The notes: a model not told the origin generated them from the letters alone. Shown: positions 35,037 through 46,611, counted from the first letter of the stretch. The stretch is DNA of 64,000 nt from Rehmannia glutinosa (GCA_016081115.2 CM071934.1:58017267-58081266); one strand, 5' to 3'. Numbers and translations are program-made.

Positions 35037-38000
35037 AATGGCAAAAGAACCTATGATTTCGTCAAGCTTAGGGAAGCAAATCCACACCGGGTCTCTTGTG
35101 GATTTCGAGGAATGGTCAAACAGGGTCCGATGATGCCCCTCATAAAGAAAATCGTGAAAAGCTCGAATCGTCCGGCTAAAACCATTTCGACGATGGAGTT
35201 CTCGATGACCTATGTGGAAGAGGTCGCACGCCTCGTGAACGCCGAGATTCACGATGAGGGGATCAAATCCTCCTGCTCACGGGAAAGAGTTCATCATCTC
35301 TCGCCAAGGATCTGCGTAACACCGCCACTACCGGCGGAAGGAGCACCGTAAATCAATGAAGCCGACGTAGACTTGGTTCTTTGCTTGGAATGAAGTAGCC
35401 AAGACCAATCTTTGAAAAAGATAGTCTACACAACCAAAAAGGGGGTCGAAGGAGGACTACCACAAATCGTTGGACATAGTTGCCAAATGCATAGACATCA
35501 AATTTGGCAACTTTGACCAATCGTCTAAAGCAAAACTGATCGTAATGGCTGCGATCATTGAAGAAAAACAAGTAAACTGGCTGAGTTAGTCTCACAAAAT
35601 GGACTCGCTGCAATGTAGGGAACAAATCCTTCAAGGAGAATGGTGCATTTGGAGGATCCCCGGATATGTCCTGGTGATTGGCCGGTGATGGATGTGAAAG
35701 GAGTCCTCTTCGACATGGAAAGGCATTCCATGTAAACAAGAGGATGTTCAGATCAAACCTCTCCGGCGCACAGAAGAGAGCCCACGCCAAGAGAGGCGAT
35801 ACAAGTGAGGGGAATCAATCACCACAAGATACAACTCAAGTTTCTCTCCACCAAAGAAGAAAGCCCCGCAATCGCTAAGAGAATCTGCTGCCCTGCAGCT
35901 AAGAAAAAAATCTGCTCCCGCCCGCAGCTAAGTCGCCGCCCGCAGCCGTGTCTCATGCCCAAAGCAGCCCGGCGAGAGAAGGAATCATAAAACCTTCTCC
36001 GGTCGTCAAAAGAGGAGAACTGATAAGCCAAGACGGCCGCTCCTCGAAGAAAACACCAAAGACCGCCCCGCCGCCTGTGACTCGGAAGACACTCTCCGAA
36101 CCGTAAATCCTCTGCGTACGAACTAAGAGACGAAGAAGAATCATCAAGCAATCCGAACTTGAAAAACCGGCCGAGTCACCACTCACCGCAACAGACACTG
36201 AGATCATTTGAGAAGTAGAGTCTCCGATAATATTGATGAAACAAATGCCAAGTCTGTTGAAGGCGTCGTGAGAGAGCAAATCAAGACCACCGTAGTTCGA
36301 GCAAATCGAGACACAAGAAAAAGTCGAAAGAGATGATGATGTGATGATCCTATCCCCACTTTATCCGACATCCAAAATCGCCTGCGAGAGTGAAGGAAGT
36401 GGAAATTGAGTCGATCCAGGAACAGTTCCAACGGCCCGAGTTTATCGAAGAAGAAGAGGAAACCGATGAACTTTCTTGGAGTGACCACTGTGGTCCAAGC
36501 ATTGGATGAAGAAAATCGCACGATATCTTGCAGATCTTCAAGGACAAGGAGAAGGAGAGACAGTGGGAGTATAGAAGGCGAGGCACGTGAGAAGGCCAAA
36601 GATCTGCCTATCACCGCACCACGTATCAATACACACATCATCTCCTTGACATCTTATCGATAGTGATGAGGATCTGGACCATGTTGTCGCCACGTAAGAG
36701 TTGCAAATGCAGCAAGCAATGCACGAATCCGAATTCTTCATGAGAAAAGAATGATGGAGGGACCAGGAGAGTCCTCCAAAACACACCGAGTTTGGACCCA
36801 ATGGGAGTGGTGCAAGATATTGCCACGATTGTTGTTGCCACCACTTCCCCGGCTCACTCGGAAGAAAGAACTAAGGGAACTGGCAATGAAATGGCGGGTT
36901 AGTGGGGACCCCAAATGAGCCAACCCCTAATGAAGGTGTCTTACCACCTTCCCCAATGGCTGAACACTCGGTAAGAAACAGCCGGGAGTTTGGAGACGAG
37001 TGACCCCATTCCAAGTCACTCACCGGTGCGCCACCGAGGGGGAAACTCCTTCCACTGCAGCAAGGTCGGAGGATGCTGCGCAGATGACTCCACAATGAAT
37101 CTAGGAGGCGAAGTGGAGAAAGTACAAACACAAAATACACAAAGAAGTTGCCATCAACGAAGCTCGACAGCGATTGAGACTGTCTCACGAGGTGCCAACC
37201 GCTCTGAAGGCTAATGACGCTGCGATGCGATCGAGGCACGAGAAGGAACAGCCCAGGAGTTAACACTCTGGGCGATGAAAGTGCAATCCATGGGGTTGAG
37301 ACTCCAATGGATGCCACCACAAAGACCCTAAGACAGTGACACTGTCGAAAGGGAGGTCCAAGGCCTCGATGTAGTTGAGAATGCAGGAGGTAATGAAGGC
37401 CAACGGGAGGTTGAGACTTCCCGGGGTAAAGAAGTCAAGTAGAGAACATCCCTCCTGCTATCATTGATCCATCCGAAAAGGATATTAGCGCACTTCACGA
37501 CTCCCAGATAATCCCGATGTAACTTTTCTGGGATCGGAAGAAGACGATGAAGCCGAGTCATCCCCTCGTGGATCGATCCAAAAGACTCACTAAGGATGTT
37601 CCAACCACGAGCAAGTCGACCTCAAGACTACTCGTCAAACTTTCAATTTTGATGATGAGCCACCCATGGAAATCTCATCATCGTCCGATGAATCTTCCGA
37701 TAAGGCCGAGGACCAGTCAACTCAATTGGAAAAACCAACCGAGACCGGCGAAGGCTGTTGGAGACAATGAGGCTCGGCAAGTCGGGTCAACTTCACAACA
37801 CTCCCCAAAACAGCGTCACATGCGCGAGCTCCCAAGCCGCAGCAGTTCGACTCCACAGGAAACTTCACGCGCACCTCTTATCATTGAACAAATCCCGGTT
37901 GCCGTGATGATTCCTTTGTAGAATCATTTCCCTTCTCTCCGGGAGGTACCCGACCTCCCAAGAGTCGAAAACGATCTCGCGCGCTTCCACGGACTGCATC

Positions 38001-39540
38001 CTATCATTCCATCGTATACCATCGTTCAAATGACTATGATTTTGACGCCGCTTGCCATCACCGCAATGAGGGAACAACTGAAAGTTCGGGAGGTGTTCAA
38101 AGCATTATTTGCGTAAATTGAACGGATGGAAAGGCACCAGGCCTCGATGGACATGAGATCGATAACGGAGATGCCAACCTTACTGGCACGACTTGAGAGG
38201 CATAATAGTCGAATCGGGGAGTGGTGGCAACAAAGAAAACAATGCGCGTGGAACAAGCTAGATATTTGAACATTGTTCAACAAGACGAAATAAGAATGAA
38301 CACATTGAGCACATGCATGAATCTCACATTCTTTGAGATAAAGTCAGCGCGTGAGCAAAATAAGAATGAGCTCTTGCGTATGGAAGAAACCATGGATAGA
38401 AAATTCAGCCTTCTTATGGCCGAGATGAAGTTGCTTAAAGTCAATCCAACGCTACTCGTTCGAAGTTTCGTGCGGCAAGATACACCACAATGACTCGAAG
38501 CGAAACCCGGCTATCGCCAGACTCGACTTTCACTTGCTAGTATGTTTCCGGGGTTCCTCTCTCCTTTGATGATGCCAAAAAGGGGGAAGAGGAATACCTT
38601 AAAGCGCTAAAGAGATCCGTCGGGTGAAAAGGAGGGAGCGGATGTGAAGGGAAAGACAAATTTGAGGAAATTACAAGGGAAAAAGAAAGGAAAGTCCGTT
38701 GAGGGGAAGATTCGAGAGATGTGACCTTAATGATTGCACAAACCCCCAACAAGGTCTTGTCACAAAATGATATTATCGCCAGCAATCTCCCAGTGACTCG
38801 CCACTTAACACTCTTTGCATCTATGGTGAAAAGAGAAAGACATTGAAGCGAGGGATGGAGGAAGTGGAAGGAAGGTTGAATGCCGAGTTATGGACATCTT
38901 GAAACAACATAGAGGCATTCCAAGAGACGAGAGACACTTATGCCATCTCGGATGTCGGGACCGAGCCAAGATTAGTTGATGAATTTAAAACGCCGCATCC
39001 GAAGGATACTTCCCAAACATGTCTATGGCTCAAGCCCGAGACTTGTATCTTGGAAAATGGTCTCACGTTATATGAAGAAGGCGAGGCCGACAGCGAGGAC
39101 TACCTAGATCACTCTGCCGGGTCACTCACCGAAAGAAGAAGACCCCAAGACAATACACGCCCGAGAGGAAGAGGAAGAAGCGATGGTGGAGGAAGAGGTT
39201 TTAGACCAGGCCTCCGCCTAAAAACATTTAGTACATAGATCCGGGCAAGAAAGAAGGGATCTCTCAATGGTCTTGACCAAGTAGCCAATCTGCAAGCGGC
39301 TAAGAACAATGCCGAGTATGTGAAAAGAATCGAAGAAGAAAATAAAAGACAAACTCAGCTATGGGAGGAGAGACAAGAGAGATTAAGAAGAGATGAAGTC
39401 GCCCGGAAGGCATATGAAAAAAGAAGAAGAAGAAGGCGGTCAAGATGAGAAAAAGAGAAGAAGACCAAGATGACAGAATCAAGAAGATGAAAAGAAGGAG
39501 GCGGCGAAGGAGATGAAGTGTTGTCTTTGTCCACCCCTTC
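35037..39540 (+). pseudogene. SIRE 3' extra coding region ('env-like')
   Basis: Coding-like DNA follows pol, beginning MAKEPMISSSLGKQIHTGS at 35037 and continuing in short frames with Pro/Ala/Lys/Arg-rich stretches (35680-36100) to a charged Glu/Arg coiled-coil end (39300-39540). The second half is duplicated at 25300-27530. It has a higher GC content than the neighbours. Extra ORFs at this place are known for SIRE/Maximus elements; their role is uncertain. I could not identify membrane segments. Minus-strand ORFs here are shadows. Confidence 0.5.
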
Positions 39541-39781
39541 ATGTATTTTACTATGTAAATACATACTATGTAAATCTTCTCGTAATAAATCAGAAATTCT
39601 ATTTTTTTTGCGTAGACATAAATGTTTGCTTTGATACACCTTGTAAACAATTGTGCAAAAGAACAAGAATGTTATGATCAATAAAAGGATTGATTCTACG
39701 CATACATTCTCCTCGTGAATGCACTATCTCGTATGTATCTTTGCTATTTACATTTTGAATGTTTTAAGTTTTGGCATCATC

Positions 39782-39794
39782 AAAAAGGGGGAAA
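39782..39794 (+). other. SIRE polypurine tract
   Basis: AAAAAGGGGGAAA precedes the LTR start. The same tract occurs at 27747-27759 and, inverted and slightly changed, at 63661-63674. Confidence 0.8.
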
Positions 39795-39795
39795 T

Positions 39796-41347
39796 TGTTG
39801 GGAAATTTATTGTTTAGATTTTGATGAATGCCATGTAAAACTTAGAATAGGAAGTTGGCACCCCATTTTTGTTGTAAATCGCATTGTAACAAATATGGTT
39901 GGTCAAGCCGAGTTAAGTCGCTATGCCTAAACATGCAAGAAGACAACCGGAGACTAGAAGGAAGACTCACTGCAAGACAAATTGAGTATGGCAAAGAAGA
40001 GAAGACGGAACTCGATCAAGGTGCGGTGAGATGCAAAACAGTAAAGTATCGATCAAGTCAACTCAAGATAGCCAAGCCTCAAGTCAAGTGACAAAGAGTC
40101 ATTCAATGATTGAAAGTGACTCTAAGTCACCTGGGGAAAGCAAGGAAATGCAACAAGTCGAGATAATCAAAGAGATCCGTTGCCGAAATCAAGAGAATTA
40201 CTTAAACAAGTAATACCTCCATGCTACCTTTCTCGAAGTGCTCATCCCCCGGAAGCGTGCAAAGGAATGAACCAATGGGAAGCACTACACCGTGTCGAAA
40301 CTCAAAAGCAAGTACAATTCATACGAGGAAGTGGCAACTCCAAGGATCGCAACAAGACAAGCCAACGACCACAAGTGACTTTCAAAATAAGCATATCTCT
40401 TCAACGGGCGATTTTTGAAAGATCACTATAAAAGGGCGGAGGAATGACTCGAGAAAAGGTAACATTGATTACCTGAACCAAAAACATTCAAGCTAATATC
40501 TGAACTGTAATCAAAATATTCTCAAAATCATTCAAGTTTAATCCTCAAGCCTACACTACGAAGAAAATCAATCCAACACTCACCTGTGAAGGAAAGATAG
40601 CTTCAATCAGTTGAAGAGGAAACTTTAGAAGAAAAGGGGTCTACATTCCACGAAGGATTGTATGAAGGTTCAAGGTCGAACCGTCTCGAGTTTTGGAGGG
40701 CTTCGTGATCAAATCCTAAGAGCTTGAGTAAGTGAGCTGTAGTAGCAAGGCAAATGTGCCCGTGAAGAAGCCGAGTCGGACGAGAAGCCACCGAGTGACC
40801 AAGGCATCTCCGATCGAGTCCCAAAGGATCAAGTCACCAGTGTGATCAAGACTTGTATCCGGATCGTTACCACTGACATATCGATCAATACTTAGTGGAT
40901 TCCTCCGGAGTTGGAGAAGAGAGGAGTAGAAGAATTACCCCATTTTCGAACCTCTATAAAAATTTATCGTGTCATTTACATTTCAACACTTTAATTCCTC
41001 GCATCTTATTTGTCTAATTCTCACGACATATTTGCTATCCAACCGATAATCTCTAAGTACTAAAACCCAAGATTAAATCTTACTAAATCAAACTTAAGGG
41101 TGTTAAGTCTTCCAATAAAACAAACCATAGTTGAGCTAATTCAGTCTTAACAATGAGTTATTCTATCAACAAACACAGTCCAGTCCGCTGGTGAGTGACT
41201 AACTCTAAGATTAACTAAATTGTCATCACCAAGGACACAAACAGTATAGTATCAACTCGAATTTTAAAAAGGACCAAAAGTGAAAAATTGGTAAGGTTTA
41301 TTCAACCCCCCTTCTAAACCTTACACTCACACCCCTTGGGACCTACA
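39796..41347 (+). repeat. 3' LTR of the SIRE array (full length, 1552 bp)
   Basis: It starts TGTTGGGAAATTTATTG and ends GGGACCTACA. It keeps the 444 bp missing in the shared LTR. Directly after it the sequence changes to another LTR in minus orientation. Confidence 0.9.
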
Positions 41348-42058
41348 CAACAAGAATGTGAAAAAGAACACATAGAGAAATTTGTTGATTTTCTTGTTGT
41401 GATTTGCAGATAATGTGTTTTGTAGATCTTCCAATCTTCTTCAAGTATTTATAGAGGAGCTTCATGATTTGAATCCCAACATAGGCTCTTCATACTTGAA
41501 TTTTGTCTGCAAAAAGAAGATCACAAGATGCACAAATAATGTCCAAAAATGATAAAGTGATAAAAGTAAATCTTGTTGTCTGCCATAGGTTCAAAATCCT
41601 CAGATTTGGAACGGGTCGACCGGTCCACCAATAGAGAAATTTGGATTTTAAAACTGTTGAAAATCAATCTGGCACAGGTCATCTCATGGGTCGACCGGTC
41701 CACCAGGGGGTCGACCGGTCCACCCACTAGTTGACCCGGGGTCAACCTGTGCCTGGAGCTTTTTAAAATAGGGGAGGAAGATATACCTTTTTAGATACCG
41801 GTCGACCAGGGGGTCGACCGGTCGACCTATCGATTGACCTCTTAGTCGATCGGTTGACCTAGTCCAGGGGCATTTTTGATTCGTAAAAAATTCGACTATG
41901 TCTTTCGGGCTCCATTTTACCTTGATGGCATTCGGTAATAGTTAAAAATACTTTAAGAGGTGAAAAACAAGTTTTATAACGCCTGGAAAATCGTTTTGAA
42001 TAATCGAAAAAATTATTAAGGTGAAATCATCAAAATCAAAAATAATTTCAATCTAACA
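41348..42058 (-). repeat. Truncated LTR of another SIRE-like copia (minus strand)
   Basis: Read on the minus strand it begins TGTTAGATTG at 42058, contains TTTTGATGATTT near the start, several GGTCGACCGGT palindromes, a TATAAATA box near 41445-41455 and a CAACAAG leader. Its layout parallels the LTR at 45182. Its 3' part is missing where the SIRE array begins, so the array probably inserted into it. A purine-rich tract (minus GGGTGGAGCGAAG, 42059-42073) precedes it, marking a 3' LTR. Confidence 0.75.
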
Positions 42059-42178
42059 CTTCGCTCCACCCGCTTTCGCGTCCTAGGAGCTGGATCAAGT
42101 CAAGATAATGAATAAGACAAGCCAGACTTTTTATCATTCTAGCTCTGGCACTACTCCATGTTCCGCAACACTGGAGTT

Positions 42179-42535
42179 GTGGGCAAAAATGTCTTTTCAT
42201 TGTTATCATTATAATATTAGTTATGTATTTATTTAATCCAATTAATTATTGGGCTACAGTTGGAATAATACGGCCCACGAGGTTCGGATCCGGCCCACGT
42301 GTCATTTTCTTCTACGTGACCTACGAGACCCATTGCCCAGGGATGTAAAGGTCTCTCCATCTCATTTGCAAATCATATTTTGATATTCTCATAATTCATA
42401 ATACGCATTCAGTATTCTCTGTACTATTTTTTCTCGTTTATCGTGCTGACTTGAGCATCGGAGGGCCTCATTAGGACAAGTCCAGGTATCCCATAACCTT
42501 ATTCAGTGTGTTGCAGCCAGGTCATTAATTTCAAA
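42179..42535 (+). repeat. Tat-type LTR fragment
   Basis: It shares with the LTR at 57133 the segments around GGCCCA and GACTTGAGCATCGGAGGGCC (57133 copy: GACTTGAGCGTCGGAGGGGCC) and a similar AT-rich start. No PBS or gag follows, so it is a solo LTR or a fragment. Confidence 0.6.
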
Positions 42536-42544
42536 GACCCCTCT

Positions 42545-42793
42545 AGCCCAAATTTTTACCGGGATAGGCTACGTGTTTTTAGGCCTGAAAATACCGGGCC
42601 TATTTAGCACGATCCATTAGGCCCGAAAAACTACGTTGACCCGGTTAGCCCAAAATTTATAGTGTAATTTCATGGACTTGGTCGGGCCGAGCTCCAATTT
42701 TAGCGGCTCGGTTACTATTTGGCCTGGCTTGGCCTGACTCAATTTTTGCTCTTTGCCCCTGGGGCTTGTCAAGCCAAGATTTTGACAACTCTA
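42545..42793. mobile_element. hAT-MITE-like fragment
   Basis: This is a GGCC-rich repeat with many GGCCCGA/GGGCC motifs, ending TTTTGACAACTCTA. That end resembles plant hAT-type MITEs starting TAGAGTTGTCAAAA. The left end is not identified and no target duplication is seen. Confidence 0.4.
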
Positions 42794-42799
42794 GTTGTA

Positions 42800-43640
42800 G
42801 GCTAGTTCCCATCCAAGACTATACCAAATGGGAAAGAAGTTGGACCGACTTATCACTTCCTTGACTTGGAGTGTTGCGAATAAAAGCAACATCAAACATA
42901 AAAACTAATTACATGTTTCTTATTCGCCAATTTCAATTAATCATATTGCGAGATATATGATACATAAACAATAAGAAAACCCAACATCGAACAATATAAA
43001 AGAATGTTAATTCAGGACAAGTGTATGCAATAAAGACTTCGTTGTTTTTCTTCGTTCCTATTAATTGATGCATAGATTGTGTAAATATATTATGGTTATC
43101 ATAAGAGGTTGTATTTGTTGTAGATTTCATCTACAACTTGTTATTCTTTTTGGATTTGGCATGTATTTTGTGATTAAAACTGTAAATAACCATAAATGAA
43201 TATATTTTTTCTTTGAGATGTGATATGATTATTTAATTGAAGTTCTAGCTATTTCTCGTTATTTAAAAAAAAAAAAAGATGAAAAATTTATGTGTAGTGA
43301 AAGAAAATGGAGTACCGTGATTGATGTATATCTAAATTTACGCCCGTTGAATAGTCGTGAGGGATTCCTCTATTGGCATAGTTGAAGGTAGTATTGTCAT
43401 CCCTATTACAATTTACCAAATTATTATCCATGCAACCCACTGGCGGAATACTAATTTTTTTAGAGAAATACTTATTATTTAATTATAGAGAGATGAATGT
43501 ATTTTGGGGTAAAAAAAAAGTGTAAATAGCACCACCCTATTTTTATTTCCATTTAATAGACAACCATCACCGTAGTGCGATTTAAGGGGATTAGGAATAG
43601 CGATTCAATCTCACCACGGATTTGACAACACGAAAAACGA
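42800..43640. other. AT-rich intergenic DNA upstream of the GTE-like gene
   Basis: No ORF or repeat of known type is seen. It probably holds the former promoter region of the bromodomain gene. A poly-A run lies near 43266. Confidence 0.4.
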
Positions 43641-43739
43641 CGCCCCGTGACAGAAGCAACTTTCAGCCCTTTAATTCGAGCCAATCCGTCGACGCACAAA
43701 TGCCATGGCTTTCCAAGTTTCCAACTCGAAATTCGTAAG

Positions 43740-43741
<2 letters not shown>

Positions 43742-43780
<39 letters not shown>
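43742..43780. repeat. (CT)n microsatellite in a 5'UTR-like region
   Basis: About 19 CT repeats follow TTCGTAAGAC. CT/GA tracts are common in plant 5' leaders. The open frame it creates (poly Ser-Leu) is not a gene. Confidence 0.9.
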
Positions 43781-43781
<1 letters not shown>

Positions 43782-44372
43782 ATGTTATTAATAGGGTTTT
43801 GGTTTTTTTTTTTGAGGAAAGTTATTAATAGGATTTTTTCCACCTCTAGGGTTCATTTGAAACAGGCGGGCCACTTTTACACTCACACACCCGATTCTAG
43901 TCCTTACAAAGATCTCTGCTACTTGCTCTGTTTCTCCCTTCCAAGCTTTGCAATTGGAGGTTGATTTCGTAATATTTCGGCCGTAGGTTTTGTATTCTCG
44001 TTGTTGTTTTCTCGAATCGACAAAAAATCTTAAAACAATTTGGGGTTGAATTTAGGGTTTTGTGTTGAATGATCGCTGAAGTTTGAGATTTTACTTGGAT
44101 TTGAGCTTTTGTTTGGTCTTGAATTTGTTTGATAAATGTTAACGATTTGGAGGAGAAAACAATCGAAAAAGGAAAAAATTTCCAAGACGCAATTTTTGTA
44201 TGGTGTGTTTCTTTTATTTGGTGGGAATTCGTGTGTTGGGATGATGCATGTTTATTGAAGTGGGTAATGAACGAGGTATACCGTGCGTATACTCTTCGGA
44301 AGATTGGTTTCTTTTATGATCGAGAGGAGAAGGTTTTGAATGAAGAGTTGATACTGAACTGGGTTTGAATTA

Positions 44373-45181
44373 ATGGCACCAGCCATTCCAATTGATTTCA
44401 TGGCGAGAGAATCAAAAAGTTTTTGAATTCGAACACGGACTTGGGAAAATTGATGGGGAAGACCAAAAATTTTCAAAGGGGTACTCAAGTGTGTTTGTGC
44501 CAGACACGACATCTTTGTGGAGACAGTGGCTCAATCGAGAAGGTTTTGGGAGCTCGGTTCATGTTGGTGCGGAGTTGACCTTTTGGAGGACTCTTCTCGC
44601 GCTTAAAAGGAAAATGCATTAACTTGAATGTGGATGGTTATGATATATTTGGTGTCCCTTTGCAGATTTTGTCATTGTCCAAGATGTCACAATTGGAGAG
44701 GAGGGATTTGGTGATGAGTTTGAAAAGTGAGCTTGAACAAGTTAGGATGCTTCGTGCGAAGATAGCTTCTTTGACCGTAGATGCTTTGGCGTGTCCACCC
44801 ATTAATGAAACTAATAGTAATCAAAAAGGGTCCAACAGACATTCTATGGTGGAACATTTTCCAATGTCTATGAATGATGTGGCTGTAGTCCAAGGGGGAA
44901 AGAGTACCCTCCGTAAGAAATGGGCCCCATTAAAGGTGGGGCTTCGGCTACCTAGAGAACCGAGTTAGTGAAGCGAGAGTCTACCGCAGAGCAACAATTT
45001 TGTTATGTTGATGAAACAAAGCAGTGAGGCACTCGTTAACCCTCGGTTGATGTCTCATAAGGATGCTTGGATCTTCAATGAGCCGGTTGATATTGTAAAG
45101 CATAATATTCCCGATTACTTCAAAGTTATTAAGCACCCAATGGATTTGGGTACAATTAAAAGAAAATTACTTTCGTGTCAT
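44373..45181 (+). pseudogene. GTE8-11-like bromodomain transcription factor gene, 5' fragment
   Basis: Start ATG at 44373 gives MAPAIPIDFMARESKSF, resembling the N-terminus of plant GTE (BET-like) proteins. Further pieces in other frames read SKGYSSVFVPD, SEGFGSS-like (here REGFGSS) and LNVDGYDIFGVPLQ with LSLSKMSQLERRDLV (44624-44968), the conserved region before the bromodomain. At 45060-45170 the bromodomain begins: DAWIFNEPVDI, VKHNIPDYFKVIKHPMDLG. GTE proteins bind acetylated histones in the nucleus. Stops and at least three frameshifts occur, and a copia LTR cuts the bromodomain after GTIKRKLLSC. The rest of the gene is not in the window. Confidence 0.75.
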
Positions 45182-45889
45182 TGTTAGATAAATGTTTTTA
45201 TCAAGATTTTGATGATTTTGTTTTAATAAGTTTTTATACCAAAACAATGTTTTTATATGTTGTCCAAATACTCCTAAATGATTTAAAATGTTTTTACTAA
45301 TTTTTGAGTATTTCTTAGAGTTATTAATTTGATAATAATTGGACAACACTTTTGATGGTTTTGTTTAAATTGGTTTTTACACCAAAATTATGTTTATAAA
45401 TGTTGTCTAAATACTCCCAAATGATTTAAAATGTTTTTACTAATTTTTTGGAGTATTTCTTGAAGTTTATTTTTGAAAAAATCGGACAACATTTAAAAGG
45501 GGAGGTCGACTGTCGCCCAAAGTGGTCGACCATGCACGAAGATAAGAAACACGAAAAGAACTTACAGTCTTGAAAAAGAGAGGGGGACGGTCAAAGTGAG
45601 GTCGACCAGATGCACCCTAGGCAACCGGTCGCACCCCACCTCGACCGTCGCACCCCGCAACCCCTACCTGGATCGCACTATTTTTTTCAAACGGTCGGAA
45701 TCTTCAATAGGGCAACCGTCGCCTATGCTATTTTGTGACAAAGAAAATTTGTACCGTTGAACATATTGACAAAGGAAGATTTGCTTTTCAATTTTGTACA
45801 ATATTTCTACATCTTGTGATCTTCTTTTTGTAGACAAAAGTGAAGATAGAGGAGCATATGTTGAGAGCCTATGTTGGTGAAGACTTCCC

Positions 45890-45897
45890 TATAAATA
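45890..45897 (+). promoter_or_regulatory. LTR TATA box
   Basis: CCCTATAAATAGAGG is a strong plant-type TATA context. Transcription would start near 45920-45930, just upstream of an ACACAAG-rich leader. Confidence 0.7.
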
Positions 45898-46135
45898 GAG
45901 GATGAATTGAAGACACAAGACATAACAACACAAGCAAATACACAACAAGAAATCGCAAATTTCCAAGCTTTCATATTCAACACTCTTGTTGTATTTATAG
46001 CCTAAATATTTCACTTTCACATCTTGAGGTCTAGGCTTTATTTCTTGATTACACTTTGCACTCAAATTGTAATATTCATTATTGAGTTGTAATCTTGATT
46101 TTTGGTTATCATTCAAACACAAGATATCCTTGTGA

Positions 46136-46395
46136 GTGTTCTTGTGGTAAGAACACACTTGGATGATCTAGGTGATAGGTGCAAAAAGATTGTGGTGATC
46201 TTCTTATTGAGGTGTTGAAGAATTTGGTATTCTTCAAGGTTGAAGATTGTGGTAATCTTCACAAGGTGCCGTTGAAGGAAGATTGTGGTAATCTTCAAAG
46301 GAGATTGTGGTAATCTCCAAAGGTAGTGTTGAAGAAGAGTGTGGTGCTCTTCAAGGTGTTGTAAGTTGAATTTGTATTAATTGTGGTAATTAATA
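46136..46395 (+). repeat. Array of eight hairpins with constant GTGGT loop
   Basis: Eight inverted repeats follow each other: 46136-46156 (stem GTGTTCTT), 46186-46202 (AAGATT), 46217-46235 (GAAGAAT), 46241-46261 (TGAAGATT), 46278-46296 (GAAGATT), 46300-46318 (GGAGATT), 46334-46352 (GAAGAGT) and 46375-46395 (TATTAATT). Seven have the loop GTGGT and one TTGGT. The stems differ but remain paired, including compensatory changes, with only T-G wobbles in two. Spacers are irregular (3-29 bp), so this is neither a CRISPR nor a simple tandem repeat. Confidence 0.9.
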
Positions 46396-46611
46396 AAATT
46401 CTTTTTTTTTGAAATCCATCCCTGATATACCTTGGAGTGGTAGAGGATTAGGCCCTAGGTGGTTGAACCTCTTTAAATCGACGCGTGTTGTTTACTTCCC
46501 GCACCTTTATTATTGTCTTGGCGTATTTGTTTTTAAAAAGAGGGCATAATCGAAAAGATGGAGATAATCTATTCACCCCCTCTAGATTATCGTAGCGCTT
46601 GGACTTACAAG

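Larger units (their letters stand above)
25300..41347 (+). mobile_element. SIRE/Maximus-type Ty1/copia array (internal-LTR-internal-LTR)
   Basis: The order is 3' internal end (25300-27760), LTR (27761-28862), PBS, gag, pol, a long 3' region (28863-39795), polypurine tract and LTR (39796-41347). The segment 37383-39795 is a near-copy of 25300-27760. Two elements therefore share one LTR, as expected from unequal homologous recombination; the first is cut by the gap. Copia-type RT plus a long non-pol region between RNase H and the 3' LTR is the signature of the SIRE lineage. All ORFs are broken by many short indels. Confidence 0.85.
45182..46609 (+). repeat. 5' LTR of the SIRE-like element
   Basis: It starts TGTTAGATAAATG and ends GGACTTACA. 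A duplicated segment lies near 45210-45330 and 45360-45490 (both with GTTGTC[CT]AAATACTCC). GGTCGACC-like motifs occur at 45505-45640. A TATA box (TATAAATA) lies at 45890, so the hairpin array at 46136-46395 should be within the transcribed part. Confidence 0.85.

Noticed and set aside
35353..37320. Numerous minus-strand ORFs of 80-149 codons
   Set aside because: They are shadows of the GC-richer plus-strand SIRE 3' region; no domain, and they do not persist in the duplicate copy at 25300-27530.
43647..43964. 105-codon ORF with poly Leu-Ser
   Set aside because: It is created by the CT microsatellite in the leader of the GTE-like gene; no homology signal and the start lies in non-coding DNA.
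46113..46298. Minus-strand ORF with repeated KITTIF
   Set aside because: It is simply the reverse reading of the hairpin array.
46136..46395. CRISPR-like array
   Set aside because: The hairpin units differ in stem sequence, the spacers are irregular and the context is a plant LTR; there are no identical repeats or cas genes.
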